Below are positions 27,196 to 36,298 of a DNA stretch of 64,000 nt, piece after piece. The stretch's first letter is position 1. Every line of letters starts with the position of its first letter. Made by a program: the position numbers and the translations under genes. The notes beneath the pieces are model-generated. The model was not told the DNA's origin, made no database searches, and saw nothing but the letters and a program-made list of their open reading frames with translations. This DNA is from Duganella alba (GTDB lineage: Bacteria > Pseudomonadota > Gammaproteobacteria > Burkholderiales > Burkholderiaceae_D): NCBI RefSeq assembly GCF_009674495.1, contig NZ_WKJN01000025.1:1-64000 (forward strand), written 5' to 3'.

Positions 27196-27989
27196 GCATG
27201 GAATTACAAGGCAATGTGTGGTTGACCATCGATGGCCAGAAGCTGGGCGGGCAGGACCGCGTGGCGCTGCTGGCGGCGGTGGCGGCCGAAGGATCGATCA
27301 CGTCGGCGGCCAAAGCGGTCGGCATGAGCTACAAGGGCGCCTGGGACGCGATCGAGGCGATGAACAACCTGGCCGGCGAACCGCTGGTCGAACGCGTGGC
27401 GGGCGGCAAGGGCGGCGGCGGCACCCGGCTGACGGGGCGCGGCGCGCAGCTGGTGGAGAATTTCCGCAAGGTCGATGCGGCGCACCGCGAGTTTGTCGCG
27501 CATCTGAGCGCACAATCGCATACACTGGCGGACGATTTTTTACTTATTCAAAGGATGAAAATGAAAACCAGTGCACGTAATCAGTTCAGCGGCAAGGTCG
27601 TGGCCTTGAAACGTGGCGCCGTCAATGACGAAGTCGTGTTGGAAATCGTCGGCGGCCAGCAGATCGTTGCCACCATCACCCGCGACAGCAGCGACAGCCT
27701 GGGCCTGGATGTGGGCGTCGAGGCGTTTGCGCTGATCAAGGCGTCGTCGGTCATCGTGGCGACCGACCTGGGCGACGTCAAGCTGTCGGCGCGCAACCGC
27801 CTGACCGGCAAGGTCAGCCGCGTGCTGCCGGGCGCCGTGAATACCGAAGTCAGCATCGAACTGCCGGGCGGCGGCACCATCGCCGCCATCGTCACGCGCG
27901 ACAGCGGCGAATCGCTGGCGCTCGAGGACGGCGTCGAAGCGAGCGCCATCTTCAAGGCTTCCAGCGTCATCTTCGGCACGCCGGCTTAA
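27192..27989 (+). CDS. modE: molybdate-responsive regulator ModE with two Mop domains
   Basis: Transcription factor of 265 residues. An N-terminal LysR-like winged helix has GSITSAAKAVGMSYKGAWDA near 34-53 and GGKGGGGTRLTGRG near 72-85. Two tandem molybdate-binding Mop/TOBE repeats follow (about 125-190 and 195-262), each starting with a SARN(Q/R)(F/L)(S/T)GKV motif and ending KASSVI. With molybdate bound it would repress modABC through the box at 25039. The ATG overlaps the modC stop. Its TAA shares bases with the stop of the convergent SDR gene (27986-27989). Confidence 0.93.
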   Translation: MSMELQGNVWLTIDGQKLGGQDRVALLAAVAAEGSITSAAKAVGMSYKGAWDAIEAMNNLAGEPLVERVAGGKGGGGTRLTGRGAQLVENFRKVDAAHREFVAHLSAQSHTLADDFLLIQRMKMKTSARNQFSGKVVALKRGAVNDEVVLEIVGGQQIVATITRDSSDSLGLDVGVEAFALIKASSVIVATDLGDVKLSARNRLTGKVSRVLPGAVNTEVSIELPGGGTIAAIVTRDSGESLALEDGVEASAIFKASSVIFGTPA

Positions 27990-28813
27990 ACGTCGGTCGA
28001 GCGGGTCAGCGCTTCCCAGGTGCTGATCTCGCTGTCCATCTGCGCCAGCTTGCCGCGCACCAGGCCCAGTGCATCGCTGCCGAGCAGCAGGTGCGCCGGC
28101 GGCTCGGCCGCTTCCGTCAGCGCCAGCATGGCTTGCGCGGCCTTGGCCGGATCGCCCGGCTGATGGCCGCTGCGTTCGGCACGCGCGCTGCGGATCGGGT
28201 CGAACAACTGGTCGTAATCGGCGATGCTGCGCTCCGACCGCACCATCGAGCGGCCCGCCCAGTCGGTGCGGAACGAACCCGGCGCCACCGCCGTCACGTG
28301 CACGCCGAACTGCCGCACCTCCTTGCCTACTACTTCCGAGATGCCTTCCAGCGCGAACTTGCTGCCTGCATAGTAGGCAATGCCCGGCATGGTGATGAAG
28401 CCGCCCATCGACGTGATGTTGATGATGTGGCCGCGACGGCGGCTGCGGAAGGAGGGCAGGAAAGCCTTCATCATCGCCACCGCGCCAAACACGTTGACGT
28501 CGAACTGCCGGCGCATTGCCTCCAGCGGCGATTCTTCCATGATGCCTTCGTGGCCGTAGCCGGCGTTGTTGACCAGCACGTCCACCGGTCCGACTTCAGC
28601 CTGTGCCCGTGCCACCACGCCATCGATGGCGTCAAACTCGGTGACGTCCAGCAGGTAAGCATGCGAGCGGCCGGGCCGCAGCGCCGCAAATGCGTCGCGC
28701 GCCTGGGCGTTGCGCACCGTGCCGATGACCGTGTGGCCGGCGTCCAGGGCCGCCTGGGCCAGCGCCTGGCCGAAACCGCTGCTGACGCCGGTAATGAAAA
28801 AGAGCTTGCTCAT
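27986..28813 (-). CDS. short-chain dehydrogenase/reductase (SDR)
   Basis: A 275-residue classical SDR. The NAD(P) site is ITGVSSGFG near residue 6-14, followed by VNNAGYG, the catalytic Ser in INITSMGG and YYAGSK (Tyr and Lys). PGSFRTDW follows. The TGxxxGxG site and an Arg in GTVRNAQ suggest NADP(H). The ATG at 28813 is behind AAGGAC; the longer frame adds ten non-conserved residues. The substrate is unknown. Divergent from an AraC-type gene that may control it. Confidence 0.88.
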   Translation of the reverse strand: MSKLFFITGVSSGFGQALAQAALDAGHTVIGTVRNAQARDAFAALRPGRSHAYLLDVTEFDAIDGVVARAQAEVGPVDVLVNNAGYGHEGIMEESPLEAMRRQFDVNVFGAVAMMKAFLPSFRSRRRGHIINITSMGGFITMPGIAYYAGSKFALEGISEVVGKEVRQFGVHVTAVAPGSFRTDWAGRSMVRSERSIADYDQLFDPIRSARAERSGHQPGDPAKAAQAMLALTEAAEPPAHLLLGSDALGLVRGKLAQMDSEISTWEALTRSTDV

Positions 28814-28934
28814 GGTGTGTGTCCTTTCAGTGAGAGCAGCCATGGTAGTGACGCCGGCGCCACGCGCCTATGTCGGAAGCTCTGCATCATTTGCCTGATT
28901 CTCTGAGCGCGATGGCGACGCCGGCATTCCGGCT

Positions 28935-28940
28935 TACAAT
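28935..28940 (+). promoter_or_regulatory. -10-like TACAAT six bases before an AraC gene
   Basis: TACAAT then six bases then the ATG at 28947, with no Shine-Dalgarno. It suggests a leaderless transcript. Confidence 0.4.
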
Positions 28941-28946
28941 CGGCAC

Positions 28947-29867
28947 ATGAAAAATCGCATGGTTACATTGATGGAGCGGCTGGCGCCGGTGGAGGGCTAC
29001 AACCTCAGCGTGCTGCCGGACGTGCGCTTCCTGCGCTCCAACCGCCCGCTGAACCGCACGCCGGTGCTCTACGAGCCGGGCATCGTGATTGTTTGCCAAG
29101 GCCGCAAGCGCGGCTTTCTCGGCGAGCAGGAATTCGTCTACGACGCCCAGCATTGCCTGGCGGTCGCGGTGCCGGTGCCGTTTTCGATGGAGACCGAGGC
29201 CAGCGCCGAGCAGCCCCTGCTGGCAATGTATCTGCGCCTGGATTTCCAGCTGACCGCCGACCTGCTGCTGGAACTGGAAGAACAGGGCCACGCGGTGACG
29301 GCCGAACCGAAAGGGCTGTCGTCGACGCCGATGGATGCGCGGCTGGCGGCATCGGTGGAACGCCTCCTCGAAGCGCTGGCCGATCCGCTGGATGCAGCGC
29401 TGCTCGGCCCGGCGCTGGTGCGCGAAATCTACTACCGCGTGTTGACCAGCGTGCAGGGCGCCAGCATGCGCGCGGCCCTGATGCAGCAGGGCCGATTTGC
29501 CACGATCGCCCGCGCGCTGCGCAAGATTCATGCGTCGTTCGGCGAGGAGCTGGACGTTGGCCAGCTGGCCAGCGAGGCCCATATGAGCGTGGCGACGTTC
29601 CACCACCACTTCAAGGCCGTCACCAGCACCTCGCCGATGCAGTACCTGAAGTCGACCCGGCTACACCAGGCACGGCTGCTGATGCTGCGCAACGGCATGT
29701 CGGTGGCGGCGGCCAGCGCGCGCGTCGGCTACGAAAGTTCGTCGCAGTTCAGCCGGGAATTCAAGCGCCTGTTCGGCCGTAGTCCGGTGGAGGAGGTCGA
29801 GCACATGCGCAAGACCTTTGCCACGCCGGACCCGCAGCCGTCACCGTGGTATGTGGCGGCGCACTAG
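28947..29867 (+). CDS. AraC family regulator (AraC_N type)
   Basis: A 306-residue regulator. The N-terminal AraC_N cupin domain (about 20-190) has PGIVIVCQGRKRGFLG, and the C-terminal double helix-turn-helix has LASEAHMSVATFHHHFKAVT and GYESSSQFSREFKRLFG. It is divergent from the SDR at 27986 with 133 bases between, a common AraC-target layout. No ribosome site is seen; TACAAT lies six bases before the ATG. Its TAG is shared in a CTAG with the convergent AraC gene. Confidence 0.9.
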   Translation: MKNRMVTLMERLAPVEGYNLSVLPDVRFLRSNRPLNRTPVLYEPGIVIVCQGRKRGFLGEQEFVYDAQHCLAVAVPVPFSMETEASAEQPLLAMYLRLDFQLTADLLLELEEQGHAVTAEPKGLSSTPMDARLAASVERLLEALADPLDAALLGPALVREIYYRVLTSVQGASMRAALMQQGRFATIARALRKIHASFGEELDVGQLASEAHMSVATFHHHFKAVTSTSPMQYLKSTRLHQARLLMLRNGMSVAAASARVGYESSSQFSREFKRLFGRSPVEEVEHMRKTFATPDPQPSPWYVAAH

Positions 29868-30661
29868 CCGCCCTGGAATTGCGCGAAGCGCGCCGGTGTG
29901 GTGCCGAGAATGCGGCGGAACAGCGCGATAAAGCTGCTGACGCTGTCGTAGCCCAGGCTGAGCGCCACCGTGGTGACGGAAGCGCCGCCGTTCAGCAGCG
30001 CCATGCCTTTCTGCAGGCGCGCCACCTGCCGCCATTCCACCACCGACATGCCGGTCTCATTGCGGAAGTGCCGCGTCAGGCTGCGGCGCGACCAGCCCAG
30101 CTGATCGGCCCAGGCATCGAGATCGGTTTCGTCGGCCGGGTCTTCGGCGATGGCGGCGGCCATCGCCAGCAGGCGCGGGTGATGCGGCATGGTCAGGTGC
30201 AGCGGATCGGGTTCGGCCGTGCGGATTTCGTCCAGGAACACGTTCATCACGCGGAAACCGGCCGCATCGGGCGGCATGCCGTCGGGCCATCGGCACATGC
30301 GTTCCATCAGCGACACCGCCAGCGGCGACATGCGCAGCGCCAGCGACTGCTCGGGAAAGCCGACGCACAGCGATGGCGCGATATGAATCGTGTGGCCGGC
30401 CAGGCCGGGTTTGAGCGTGCTGCCGTGGACGCTGGCGGCGTGCGGCATGTAGGGCGGAATCCAGCCCAGTCGTCCGGGCGGCAGCACCTGGCGGTTGCCG
30501 CCGGCCTCGACCAGAATCACGCCCTGCGCCGGGATGTACATCTGGCCTTCCGGATGGTGATGGGCGAGCTTGCCCTTGCCGACGCCGCCGTCGGTATGTT
30601 GTGCCGCCACGTAGATCGGCATCTCGTCAGTCAGCCGCTTGTCGCCGTAGTAGTTGCTCAT
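29864..30661 (-). CDS. AraC family regulator (cupin type)
   Basis: A 265-residue AraC protein with an N-terminal cupin (HHHPEGQMYIPAQGVILVEA near 34-53) and a C-terminal helix-turn-helix pair (LGWSRRSLTRHFRNETGMS and LGYDSVSSFIALFRRILG). It is unrelated in detail to the AraC protein encoded convergently; the two genes overlap by four bases. The ATG at 30661 lacks a clear ribosome site. Targets unknown. Confidence 0.88.
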   Translation of the reverse strand: MSNYYGDKRLTDEMPIYVAAQHTDGGVGKGKLAHHHPEGQMYIPAQGVILVEAGGNRQVLPPGRLGWIPPYMPHAASVHGSTLKPGLAGHTIHIAPSLCVGFPEQSLALRMSPLAVSLMERMCRWPDGMPPDAAGFRVMNVFLDEIRTAEPDPLHLTMPHHPRLLAMAAAIAEDPADETDLDAWADQLGWSRRSLTRHFRNETGMSVVEWRQVARLQKGMALLNGGASVTTVALSLGYDSVSSFIALFRRILGTTPARFAQFQGG

Positions 30662-30758
30662 GTCGTGGCCCGATTGCGTTATCAGTTGTCCGTTTGCAGT
30701 TAGCGGACTTTGAATTCTACAGGCAATCTACAGCTTTCATCCACTGCAAGGAAAAAGC

Positions 30759-31436
30759 ATGACTGCAATCGATACGGAAGGCGTATTGGAGCTGGTGCGC
30801 GAGGTAGGCGCCGGCCTGTGCGCGACCTTCTGGCGCAGCACGCCGGCCGTGAGCATGGATGACGTCCGAGCTGCCGAGGCGGCGTTGCGGCGTCAGCTGG
30901 CCGAAGACTATCCCGCCATCGCCTGGGCCGACGGCCTGCTCAGCGAGGCGGACGCCCGCAGCGGCGAGTACTGGATTTGCGATGCGGTCGATGGCGTCGA
31001 GCAGTTCCTGCGCGCCATTCCCAACTGGTGCATGTCGCTGACCTTGATGCGCGAAGGTGTACCGGTGTTGGCCGTCATCTACGACGCCATGCATGACGAG
31101 ATGTTTCATGCGCTGTGGCGCCATGGCGCCTGGTACAACGGTTCGCCGGTGCGCGTTGGCGCGCGGCAGGATACGCCGCTGGTGGCGACCCGGAGCCTCG
31201 GTCCGGCCGCGCTGCAACTGGCATATGTGGCGTGCGGCCGGCTGGATGGCTTCTGGCAGCATGGAAACGACGGCTGCCGCTGCATCGGCGGCGCCTTGCT
31301 GGTTCGCGAAGCCGGCGGCATGGCGACGCAGGCGGACGGCCAGCCTTACCATCTGACCGCACGCGGCATCGCTGTTGCGGCGCCGGTCCTGCATGCGTCC
31401 GTGCTGCGGCGCTTGCAGGACCGGCTGGCGGCGTAG
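30759..31436 (+). CDS. inositol-monophosphatase-family paralogue with a degraded metal site
   Basis: A 225-residue relative of SuhB, shorter by about 40 residues. Alignable blocks: DAVDGVEQFL (75-84) against [25 protein letters not shown] against [15 protein letters not shown], and CRCIGGALLVREAGG against [15 protein letters not shown]. The two acidic residues of the AEES motif are reduced to SEAD, and the third metal ligand Asp (SuhB D215) is Arg174. Normal Mg2+-dependent phosphatase activity is therefore doubtful. AAGGAAAA precedes the ATG, so it appears translated. It could bind a ligand or protein. Convergent with the KGG gene. Confidence 0.82.
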   Translation: MTAIDTEGVLELVREVGAGLCATFWRSTPAVSMDDVRAAEAALRRQLAEDYPAIAWADGLLSEADARSGEYWICDAVDGVEQFLRAIPNWCMSLTLMREGVPVLAVIYDAMHDEMFHALWRHGAWYNGSPVRVGARQDTPLVATRSLGPAALQLAYVACGRLDGFWQHGNDGCRCIGGALLVREAGGMATQADGQPYHLTARGIAVAAPVLHASVLRRLQDRLAA

Positions 31437-31443
31437 GGCGCTG

Positions 31444-31767
31444 CTACTTGTTGCCGCCCTTGGCCGCTTGCTCGGAACCGTTGTTGCGGTTCTTCTCGGC
31501 GTTGGCGCGGGCGGCGGACTGGCGGCTTTCACCGCCCTTGCGGCCGATGGCGGCCATGTGCTCGCGGTCGCGGCTGACCGCTTCGCCGCCTTTCTGGCCG
31601 GCGCGGCGTGCTTCCTCCGAATCGAATTCGTGCGCCGTGCCTTTCTGGTGCGCCGCTTGCCCGCCCTTGCTGGCGATGGCGCGCTGGGTTGCTTCGTCCA
31701 TTGCGGCAAAGCCGCGCTTGGCAGTGCCCTTGGGCTTGCCCTGATCGTTGCTGGTGTTGTTGGCCAT
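31444..31767 (-). CDS. KGG-repeat stress protein (YciG-like)
   Basis: A 107-residue hydrophilic protein with four KGG motifs (ASKGGQAAH, GQKGGEAVS, GRKGGESRQ, AAKGGNK) and an RGFAAMD block, typical of general stress proteins such as YciG or GsiB. The protein is glycine- and charge-rich and probably disordered. The ATG at 31767 follows GGAGGGACCT; an upstream extension of the frame lacks these features. It lies 85 bases downstream of the phasin gene on the same strand, and may share its stress control. Confidence 0.88.
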   Translation of the reverse strand: MANNTSNDQGKPKGTAKRGFAAMDEATQRAIASKGGQAAHQKGTAHEFDSEEARRAGQKGGEAVSRDREHMAAIGRKGGESRQSAARANAEKNRNNGSEQAAKGGNK

Positions 31768-31852
31768 AGGTCCCTCCGTCGAATGGTAAAAAAACAGCAG
31801 GCTGGCCCCGCTGTTCTGCATGTTAGATAGGCAAGATTGACGAAAGTTCCAG

Positions 31853-32296
31853 TTAATGCCGCTGTTGGCCTCCGGTCTGAAAGCGCGCCAGCTGCTCGGC
31901 GGCGCGCGCGCTTTGGGCGGTGGCTTCCTGCACCAGTTGCTCGGTCAAGGAAGTGGCGGAGCGCTGCACGCCGGGCATATGGCTGGCGGCCACCTCGGTG
32001 ATGCCGGCATGGCTGCGACTCAATACTTCGGCAAGGCGGTGCTGGTAGGTGGCGAGGGATTTTCTGCCCGGTGTGAACAGGGCGGCGAAGGCGGAACCAA
32101 GCTGGCCGGCGTCCTGGCTGGACATGATGCGCTGGCCGTTGGCGCCGGCTTCGGCAATCAGGTCACGGCCCAGTTGCATGTTCAGCTGGCTGACGCTTTG
32201 AGTGGTTTCGATCATGCGCTGCATGACATCGACGTAAAAGCCGATCAGGGTTTCGAAATGCGATGCGATCGCGGAAGAGGGGAGTTGTGGGAACAT
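31853..32296 (-). CDS. phasin family protein (phasin_2 type)
   Basis: A 147-residue amphipathic helical protein with no signal peptide. Features are ETLIGFYVDVMQRMIETTQS near 15-34, LFTPGRKSLATYQHRLAEVL and long Ala/Gln/Glu helices at the end, as in PHA-granule surface proteins of Burkholderiales. The ATG at 32296 has GAGGAC upstream. An alternative-sigma-like promoter lies ahead of it. It is of a different phasin family from the protein at 18309, so the strain likely makes polyhydroxyalkanoate. Confidence 0.82.
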   Translation of the reverse strand: MFPQLPSSAIASHFETLIGFYVDVMQRMIETTQSVSQLNMQLGRDLIAEAGANGQRIMSSQDAGQLGSAFAALFTPGRKSLATYQHRLAEVLSRSHAGITEVAASHMPGVQRSATSLTEQLVQEATAQSARAAEQLARFQTGGQQRH

Positions 32297-32328
32297 AATG
32301 AGTCCTCGGCGTGTTGGCGATACAGGGA

Positions 32329-32355
32329 TAGACGCCGAGGCAGACAGAAGGTTCC
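32329..32355 (-). promoter_or_regulatory. ECF/sigmaE-like promoter upstream of the phasin gene
   Basis: On the minus strand GGAACCT is followed, after 16 bases, by TCTA, resembling GAACTT-N16-TCTGA. It lies between the oxidoreductase stop and the phasin ATG, with a predicted leader of about 25 bases. Confidence 0.35.
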
Positions 32356-32361
32356 GCGTTT

Positions 32362-33381
32362 TTACGGCGTCGCCACCTGTAACACCAGTTTGCCGAAGTT
32401 CTTCCCTTCAAACAGCATGTTCAGCGCCTGCGGGAAGTTTTCCAGACCCTGCACCACGTCTTCCTTGCTCTTGATCTTGCCGTCCTTCATCCAGCCGGCC
32501 AATGCGGCCACGCCGATCTGGTAGCGGTCGGCGTAATCGAACACCACGATGCCTTCCATGCGCGCACGGTTGACCAGCAGCGCCAGGTAGTTCGACGGCC
32601 CCTTCACCGGCGTGGTGTTGTTGTACTGCGAGATGGCGCCGCAGATGACGATGCGCGCCTTCATGTTGATACGGGTGAGGACGGTGTCGAGGATCTCGCC
32701 GCCGACGTTGTCGAAGTAGACGTCCACGCCTTGCGGGCAGTGCTGCTTGAGGCCGTCCTTGACCGAGTCGTTCTTGTAGTCGATGCAGGCGTCGAAGCCC
32801 AGTTCATTGACCACGAAGTCGCATTTTTCCTTGCCGCCGGCAATGCCGACCACGCGGCAGCCCAATTGCTTGGCGACCTGGCCGACCGTCTGGCCGACCG
32901 CGCCGGCCGCGCCGGACACCACCACCGTATCGCCGGCCTTCGGCTGGCCCGATTCGATCAGGCCGAAGTAGGCCGTCATGCCCGGCATGCCCAGCGTGTT
33001 CAGGTAGGTGGTCAGCGGCGCCAGTTTCGGATCGACCTTATGGAAGGCGGCCTGCTTGTCGTCGCCGGCGCCGGTCCAGTAGCGCTGCACGCCGGTGCCG
33101 CCCTGCACGTAGTCGCCCGCCTTGTATTTCGGCGATTTCGACTCCACCACCACGCCGACGCCGCCGGCGCGCATCACCTCGCCAATGGCGACCGGGCGGA
33201 TGTAGGATTTGCCTTCGTTCATCCAGCCGCGCATGGCCGGATCGAGCGACAGGTACAGCACCTTGATGCGGACTTCACCATCGGCCAGTTCGCGCAGCGG
33301 TTCGTCGACCTGTTGCCAGTCGCTGTCCTTGACCATGCCGACCGGACGCGCGGCCAGGCGGAATTGCAGATTTGTCTCCAT
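32362..33381 (-). CDS. NADP-dependent medium-chain oxidoreductase (CurA/leukotriene B4 DH-like)
   Basis: A 339-residue zinc-independent MDR enzyme that reduces alpha,beta-unsaturated ketones or aldehydes with NADPH. The N-domain has LYLSLDPAMRGWM. The Rossmann site is VVSGAAGAVGQTVGQVAKQLG-like near 147-167, followed by GGKEKCDF for NADP, DVYFDNVGGEILD and GAISQYN. Length and motifs are standard. The ATG is preceded by AAGGAGGATATCC. It is divergent from purU with 122 bases between. Confidence 0.9.
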   Translation of the reverse strand: METNLQFRLAARPVGMVKDSDWQQVDEPLRELADGEVRIKVLYLSLDPAMRGWMNEGKSYIRPVAIGEVMRAGGVGVVVESKSPKYKAGDYVQGGTGVQRYWTGAGDDKQAAFHKVDPKLAPLTTYLNTLGMPGMTAYFGLIESGQPKAGDTVVVSGAAGAVGQTVGQVAKQLGCRVVGIAGGKEKCDFVVNELGFDACIDYKNDSVKDGLKQHCPQGVDVYFDNVGGEILDTVLTRINMKARIVICGAISQYNNTTPVKGPSNYLALLVNRARMEGIVVFDYADRYQIGVAALAGWMKDGKIKSKEDVVQGLENFPQALNMLFEGKNFGKLVLQVATP

Positions 33382-33503
33382 TGGATATCCTCCTTGTGTG
33401 GGTGTGGATGACTATAGCTCAAATTGCACGCTCGTGCTATTTTTGTCGCGACAGACAAGGCGTGCGACAATAGCTGTCTTTTGTCCAACCTCTTACGGTA
33501 GTC

Positions 33504-34373
33504 ATGAGCAATCCCGAATACATTTTGACACTCTCTTGCCTGGATCAGCGCGGAATCGTTCATCGCGTGTCGGGTTTCCTGGCTGACCACGGCTGCAACA
33601 TCATCGACTCGGCCCAGTTCGGCGATAGCGAGTCGAAATTGTTCTTCATGCGCGTGCATTTCGCGCGCGAAGACAGCACCATCAACGATGACCTGCTGCG
33701 CGCCGATTTCGGCCTGCTGGCGGCCGACATGCAGCTGGACTGGGAGCTGCGCGACGCCCACTACAAGCCGCGCGTGATGCTGATGGTGTCGAAGATCGGC
33801 CATTGCCTGAACGACCTGCTGTTCCGCTACAAGAGCGGGCTGCTGCCGGTGGAAATTCCGGCCATCGTGTCCAACCACATGGACTTCTACCAGCTGGCGG
33901 CCAGCTACAATATTCCGTTCCACCACCTGCCGCTGGCCACCGGCGCGCCGCAGGAAGCCAAGCTGGCGCAGGAAGCCAGGATCATCGAGCTGATGGACAC
34001 GCACAAGATCGACCTGGTGGTGCTGGCGCGCTACATGCAGATCCTGTCGCCGGGCCTGTGCACGGCGCTGAAGGGCAAGGCGATCAATATCCACCACTCG
34101 TTCCTGCCGAGCTTCAAGGGCGCCAAGCCGTATGCGCAGGCGCACCACCGCGGCGTCAAGCTGATCGGCGCGACCGCGCACTTCGTCACCGGCGACCTGG
34201 ACGAAGGTCCGATCATCGAGCAGGACGTCGAACGCGTCGATCACTCGATGGATGCCGACACCTTGTCGGCCATCGGCCGCGATGTCGAATGCGTGGTGCT
34301 GGCGCGTGCAGTGAAATGGTTTGTCGAACACCGCATTTTGCAAAACGGCGATAAAACCGTCGTCTTTAAGTAA
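33504..34373 (+). CDS. purU: formyltetrahydrofolate deformylase PurU
   Basis: Cytoplasmic enzyme of 289 residues that releases formate and tetrahydrofolate from 10-formyl-THF, balancing one-carbon pools and supplying formate for purine synthesis. An N-terminal ACT domain (about 5-80, YILTLSCLDQRGIVHRVSGF) precedes the formyltransferase fold. The catalytic region is NIHHSFLPSFKGAKPYAQAH near 197-216, followed by GATAHFVTGDLDEGPII. YaeQ follows 18 bases later on the same strand. Confidence 0.95.
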   Translation: MSNPEYILTLSCLDQRGIVHRVSGFLADHGCNIIDSAQFGDSESKLFFMRVHFAREDSTINDDLLRADFGLLAADMQLDWELRDAHYKPRVMLMVSKIGHCLNDLLFRYKSGLLPVEIPAIVSNHMDFYQLAASYNIPFHHLPLATGAPQEAKLAQEARIIELMDTHKIDLVVLARYMQILSPGLCTALKGKAINIHHSFLPSFKGAKPYAQAHHRGVKLIGATAHFVTGDLDEGPIIEQDVERVDHSMDADTLSAIGRDVECVVLARAVKWFVEHRILQNGDKTVVFK

Positions 34374-34391
34374 TCCGTCACAGAGAATCGA

Positions 34392-34934
34392 ATGGCACTC
34401 AAGGCAACAATCTATAAAGCAGAACTGTCGATTGCGGACATGGACCGCAATTACTACGAAACGCACCAGCTGACGCTGGCGCGCCACCCATCGGAAACCG
34501 ACGAGCGCATGATGGTGCGCCTGGTCGCCTTCGCCATCCACGCCAACGAGGCGCTGACCTTCACCAAGGGCCTGTTCGATGTTGAAGAGCCGGACCTGTG
34601 GCAGAAGGATCTGACCGGCGCGATCGAGCTGTCGATCGAAGTCGGCCAGCCGGATGAGAAGGTGATCCTGAAGGCCTGCGGCCGTTCCGAGCACGTCTAC
34701 GTCTACAGCTATGCGGCGACCAGCCACATCTGGTGGAAAGCGCTGGCCAACAAGGTCGAGCGCTGCAAGAACCTGACCGTGGTCGACCTCGACGCCGCCG
34801 CCACCGAGCAGCTGGGCAAGATGGCGCAACGCACGATGCAGTTCCAATGCACCATCCAGGACGGCCAGATCTGGCTGACCGACGGCACCGAGACCGTCGA
34901 AATCACCCGCGAAGTACTGAAGGCCGAGCGTTAA
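34392..34934 (+). CDS. yaeQ: YaeQ family protein
   Basis: A 180-residue soluble protein of the YaeQ family, a PD-(D/E)XK-like fold without established catalysis. It starts [39 protein letters not shown] near 44-63, DEPDLWQKD-like [10 protein letters not shown] near 68, and [10 protein letters not shown]-like [10 protein letters not shown] are family landmarks, with a normal length. Probably co-transcribed with purU. The stop shares TTAA with the convergent amidohydrolase gene. Confidence 0.92.
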   Translation: MALKATIYKAELSIADMDRNYYETHQLTLARHPSETDERMMVRLVAFAIHANEALTFTKGLFDVEEPDLWQKDLTGAIELSIEVGQPDEKVILKACGRSEHVYVYSYAATSHIWWKALANKVERCKNLTVVDLDAAATEQLGKMAQRTMQFQCTIQDGQIWLTDGTETVEITREVLKAER

Positions 34935-36199
34935 TTCGCCTTCACGACGGCGCCGCCTTTCATGACCCACTGGACTTGCTCCAGTGCGCGCACATCCTTC
35001 AGCGGTTCGCCGTCGACGGCAATCAGGTCGGCGAATTTGCCGGCCTCGATGCTGCCAACCTTGTCACTCCATCCCAACAGATCGCTGGCGTTGACCGTCG
35101 CGGTGCGGATCGCCTGCGCCGGCGTCATGCCCAGCTTGACCAGCACGGCGAATTCGCGCGCGTTCAGGCCATGCGGGTAGACGGCGGCGTCGGTGCCGAA
35201 GGCGATCGGCACGCCGGCCTTGATCGCCTTGCCGATGTTGATGCGCGCCTGCGGCAGCACCACCTTGGCTTTTTCCAGCAGCGCCTTCGGCAGCTTGATC
35301 GCTTCGGCGTTTTCAATTAGCCAGTCGCCCAGGTACAGCGTGGGCACCAGGTAGGTCTTGTGCTCCTTCATCAGCTTGATGCCTTCGTCGTCGATGTAGG
35401 AGCCATGTTCGATCGAGTCAATGCCGGCCAGCACCGACAGCTTGATGCCGTCGCCGCCGTGCGCGTGGGCGGCGGTCTTGCGGCCGAGGCGATGGGCGTC
35501 GCCGATGATGGCCTTTAATTCCTCCAGCGTGTATTGCGAGGTGCGCGGATCGTCGCCGAACGACAGCACGCCGCCGGTGGCGCAGATCTTGATGACGTCG
35601 GCGCCGTACTTGATGTTGCGGCGCGTGACCTTCAGCGCCTCGGCGACGCCGTCGGCCACGCCGAGCGAGGTGGCCTTGTATTCGGGCGCGTGCATGGTGT
35701 CGTCGCAGTGGCCGCCGGTGATGCCCAGCGCGGGGCCGGAAGCCAGGATGCGCGGGCCGGGGACGTCGCCGTCGTTGATGGCGTCGCGCAGGCCGATGTC
35801 GGTGTAGCCGTCGGCGCCGACGTCGCGGATGGTGGTGAAGCCGGCGCGCAGCGTGGTCAGCGCGTTTTTGGCGCCGGCCAGGGTGATGCGCGGGATCGAT
35901 TTGGCGATGATGCTGTAGCCGGCGTCTTCCGGATTGCCGGTGATGTGGGTGTGGGCGTCGATCAGGCCGGGCAGCAGGGTCTTGTTGCCGAGGTCGATGA
36001 CTTGCGCGCCGGACGGGATGGCCAGCTTGCTGCCGGCGGCGGTGATGCGCTCGCCGCTGATGAGGACGACGGCGTTGTCGACCAGCGTGCCGCTGCGCAC
36101 GTCGACCATGTGGGCGGCCTTGATGGCGATGGTGGTGTCGGCGGCGATGGCGGAGGAGCAGGCGAGGAGCAGTGCGATGGATGAGGCGATGGCGTTCAA
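34931..36199 (-). CDS. exported amidohydrolase (imidazolonepropionase/prolidase-like)
   Basis: A 422-residue metal-dependent hydrolase. The signal peptide is about residues 1-20, ending AIAAD. The metal ligands of the TIM barrel are all visible: [11 protein letters not shown], a Lys/Cys region [35 protein letters not shown] and [12 protein letters not shown]. The C-terminal small domain has [13 protein letters not shown] and [12 protein letters not shown]. Relatives cleave cyclic amides or Xaa-Pro/Xaa-Arg dipeptides in the periplasm; the substrate is not predictable. The start is TTG at 36199, fixed by AGGGAGAAA just upstream. Confidence 0.9.
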   Translation of the reverse strand: MNAIASSIALLLACSSAIAADTTIAIKAAHMVDVRSGTLVDNAVVLISGERITAAGSKLAIPSGAQVIDLGNKTLLPGLIDAHTHITGNPEDAGYSIIAKSIPRITLAGAKNALTTLRAGFTTIRDVGADGYTDIGLRDAINDGDVPGPRILASGPALGITGGHCDDTMHAPEYKATSLGVADGVAEALKVTRRNIKYGADVIKICATGGVLSFGDDPRTSQYTLEELKAIIGDAHRLGRKTAAHAHGGDGIKLSVLAGIDSIEHGSYIDDEGIKLMKEHKTYLVPTLYLGDWLIENAEAIKLPKALLEKAKVVLPQARINIGKAIKAGVPIAFGTDAAVYPHGLNAREFAVLVKLGMTPAQAIRTATVNASDLLGWSDKVGSIEAGKFADLIAVDGEPLKDVRALEQVQWVMKGGAVVKAN

Positions 36200-36285
36200 G
36201 TATTTCTCCCTTGTTCGTTGATGACTTGTTGAGGAGAGCTAAACCGGGCTCGCCGCCTAGCGTACTCGGCAACGAAGGCGAAAGC

Positions 36286-36291
36286 TAGAAT
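36286..36291 (+). promoter_or_regulatory. -10-like TAGAAT seven bases before the Rpn gene
   Basis: TAGAAT then seven bases then the ATG at 36299, with no ribosome site. Confidence 0.35.
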
Positions 36292-36298
36292 ATTTTTC

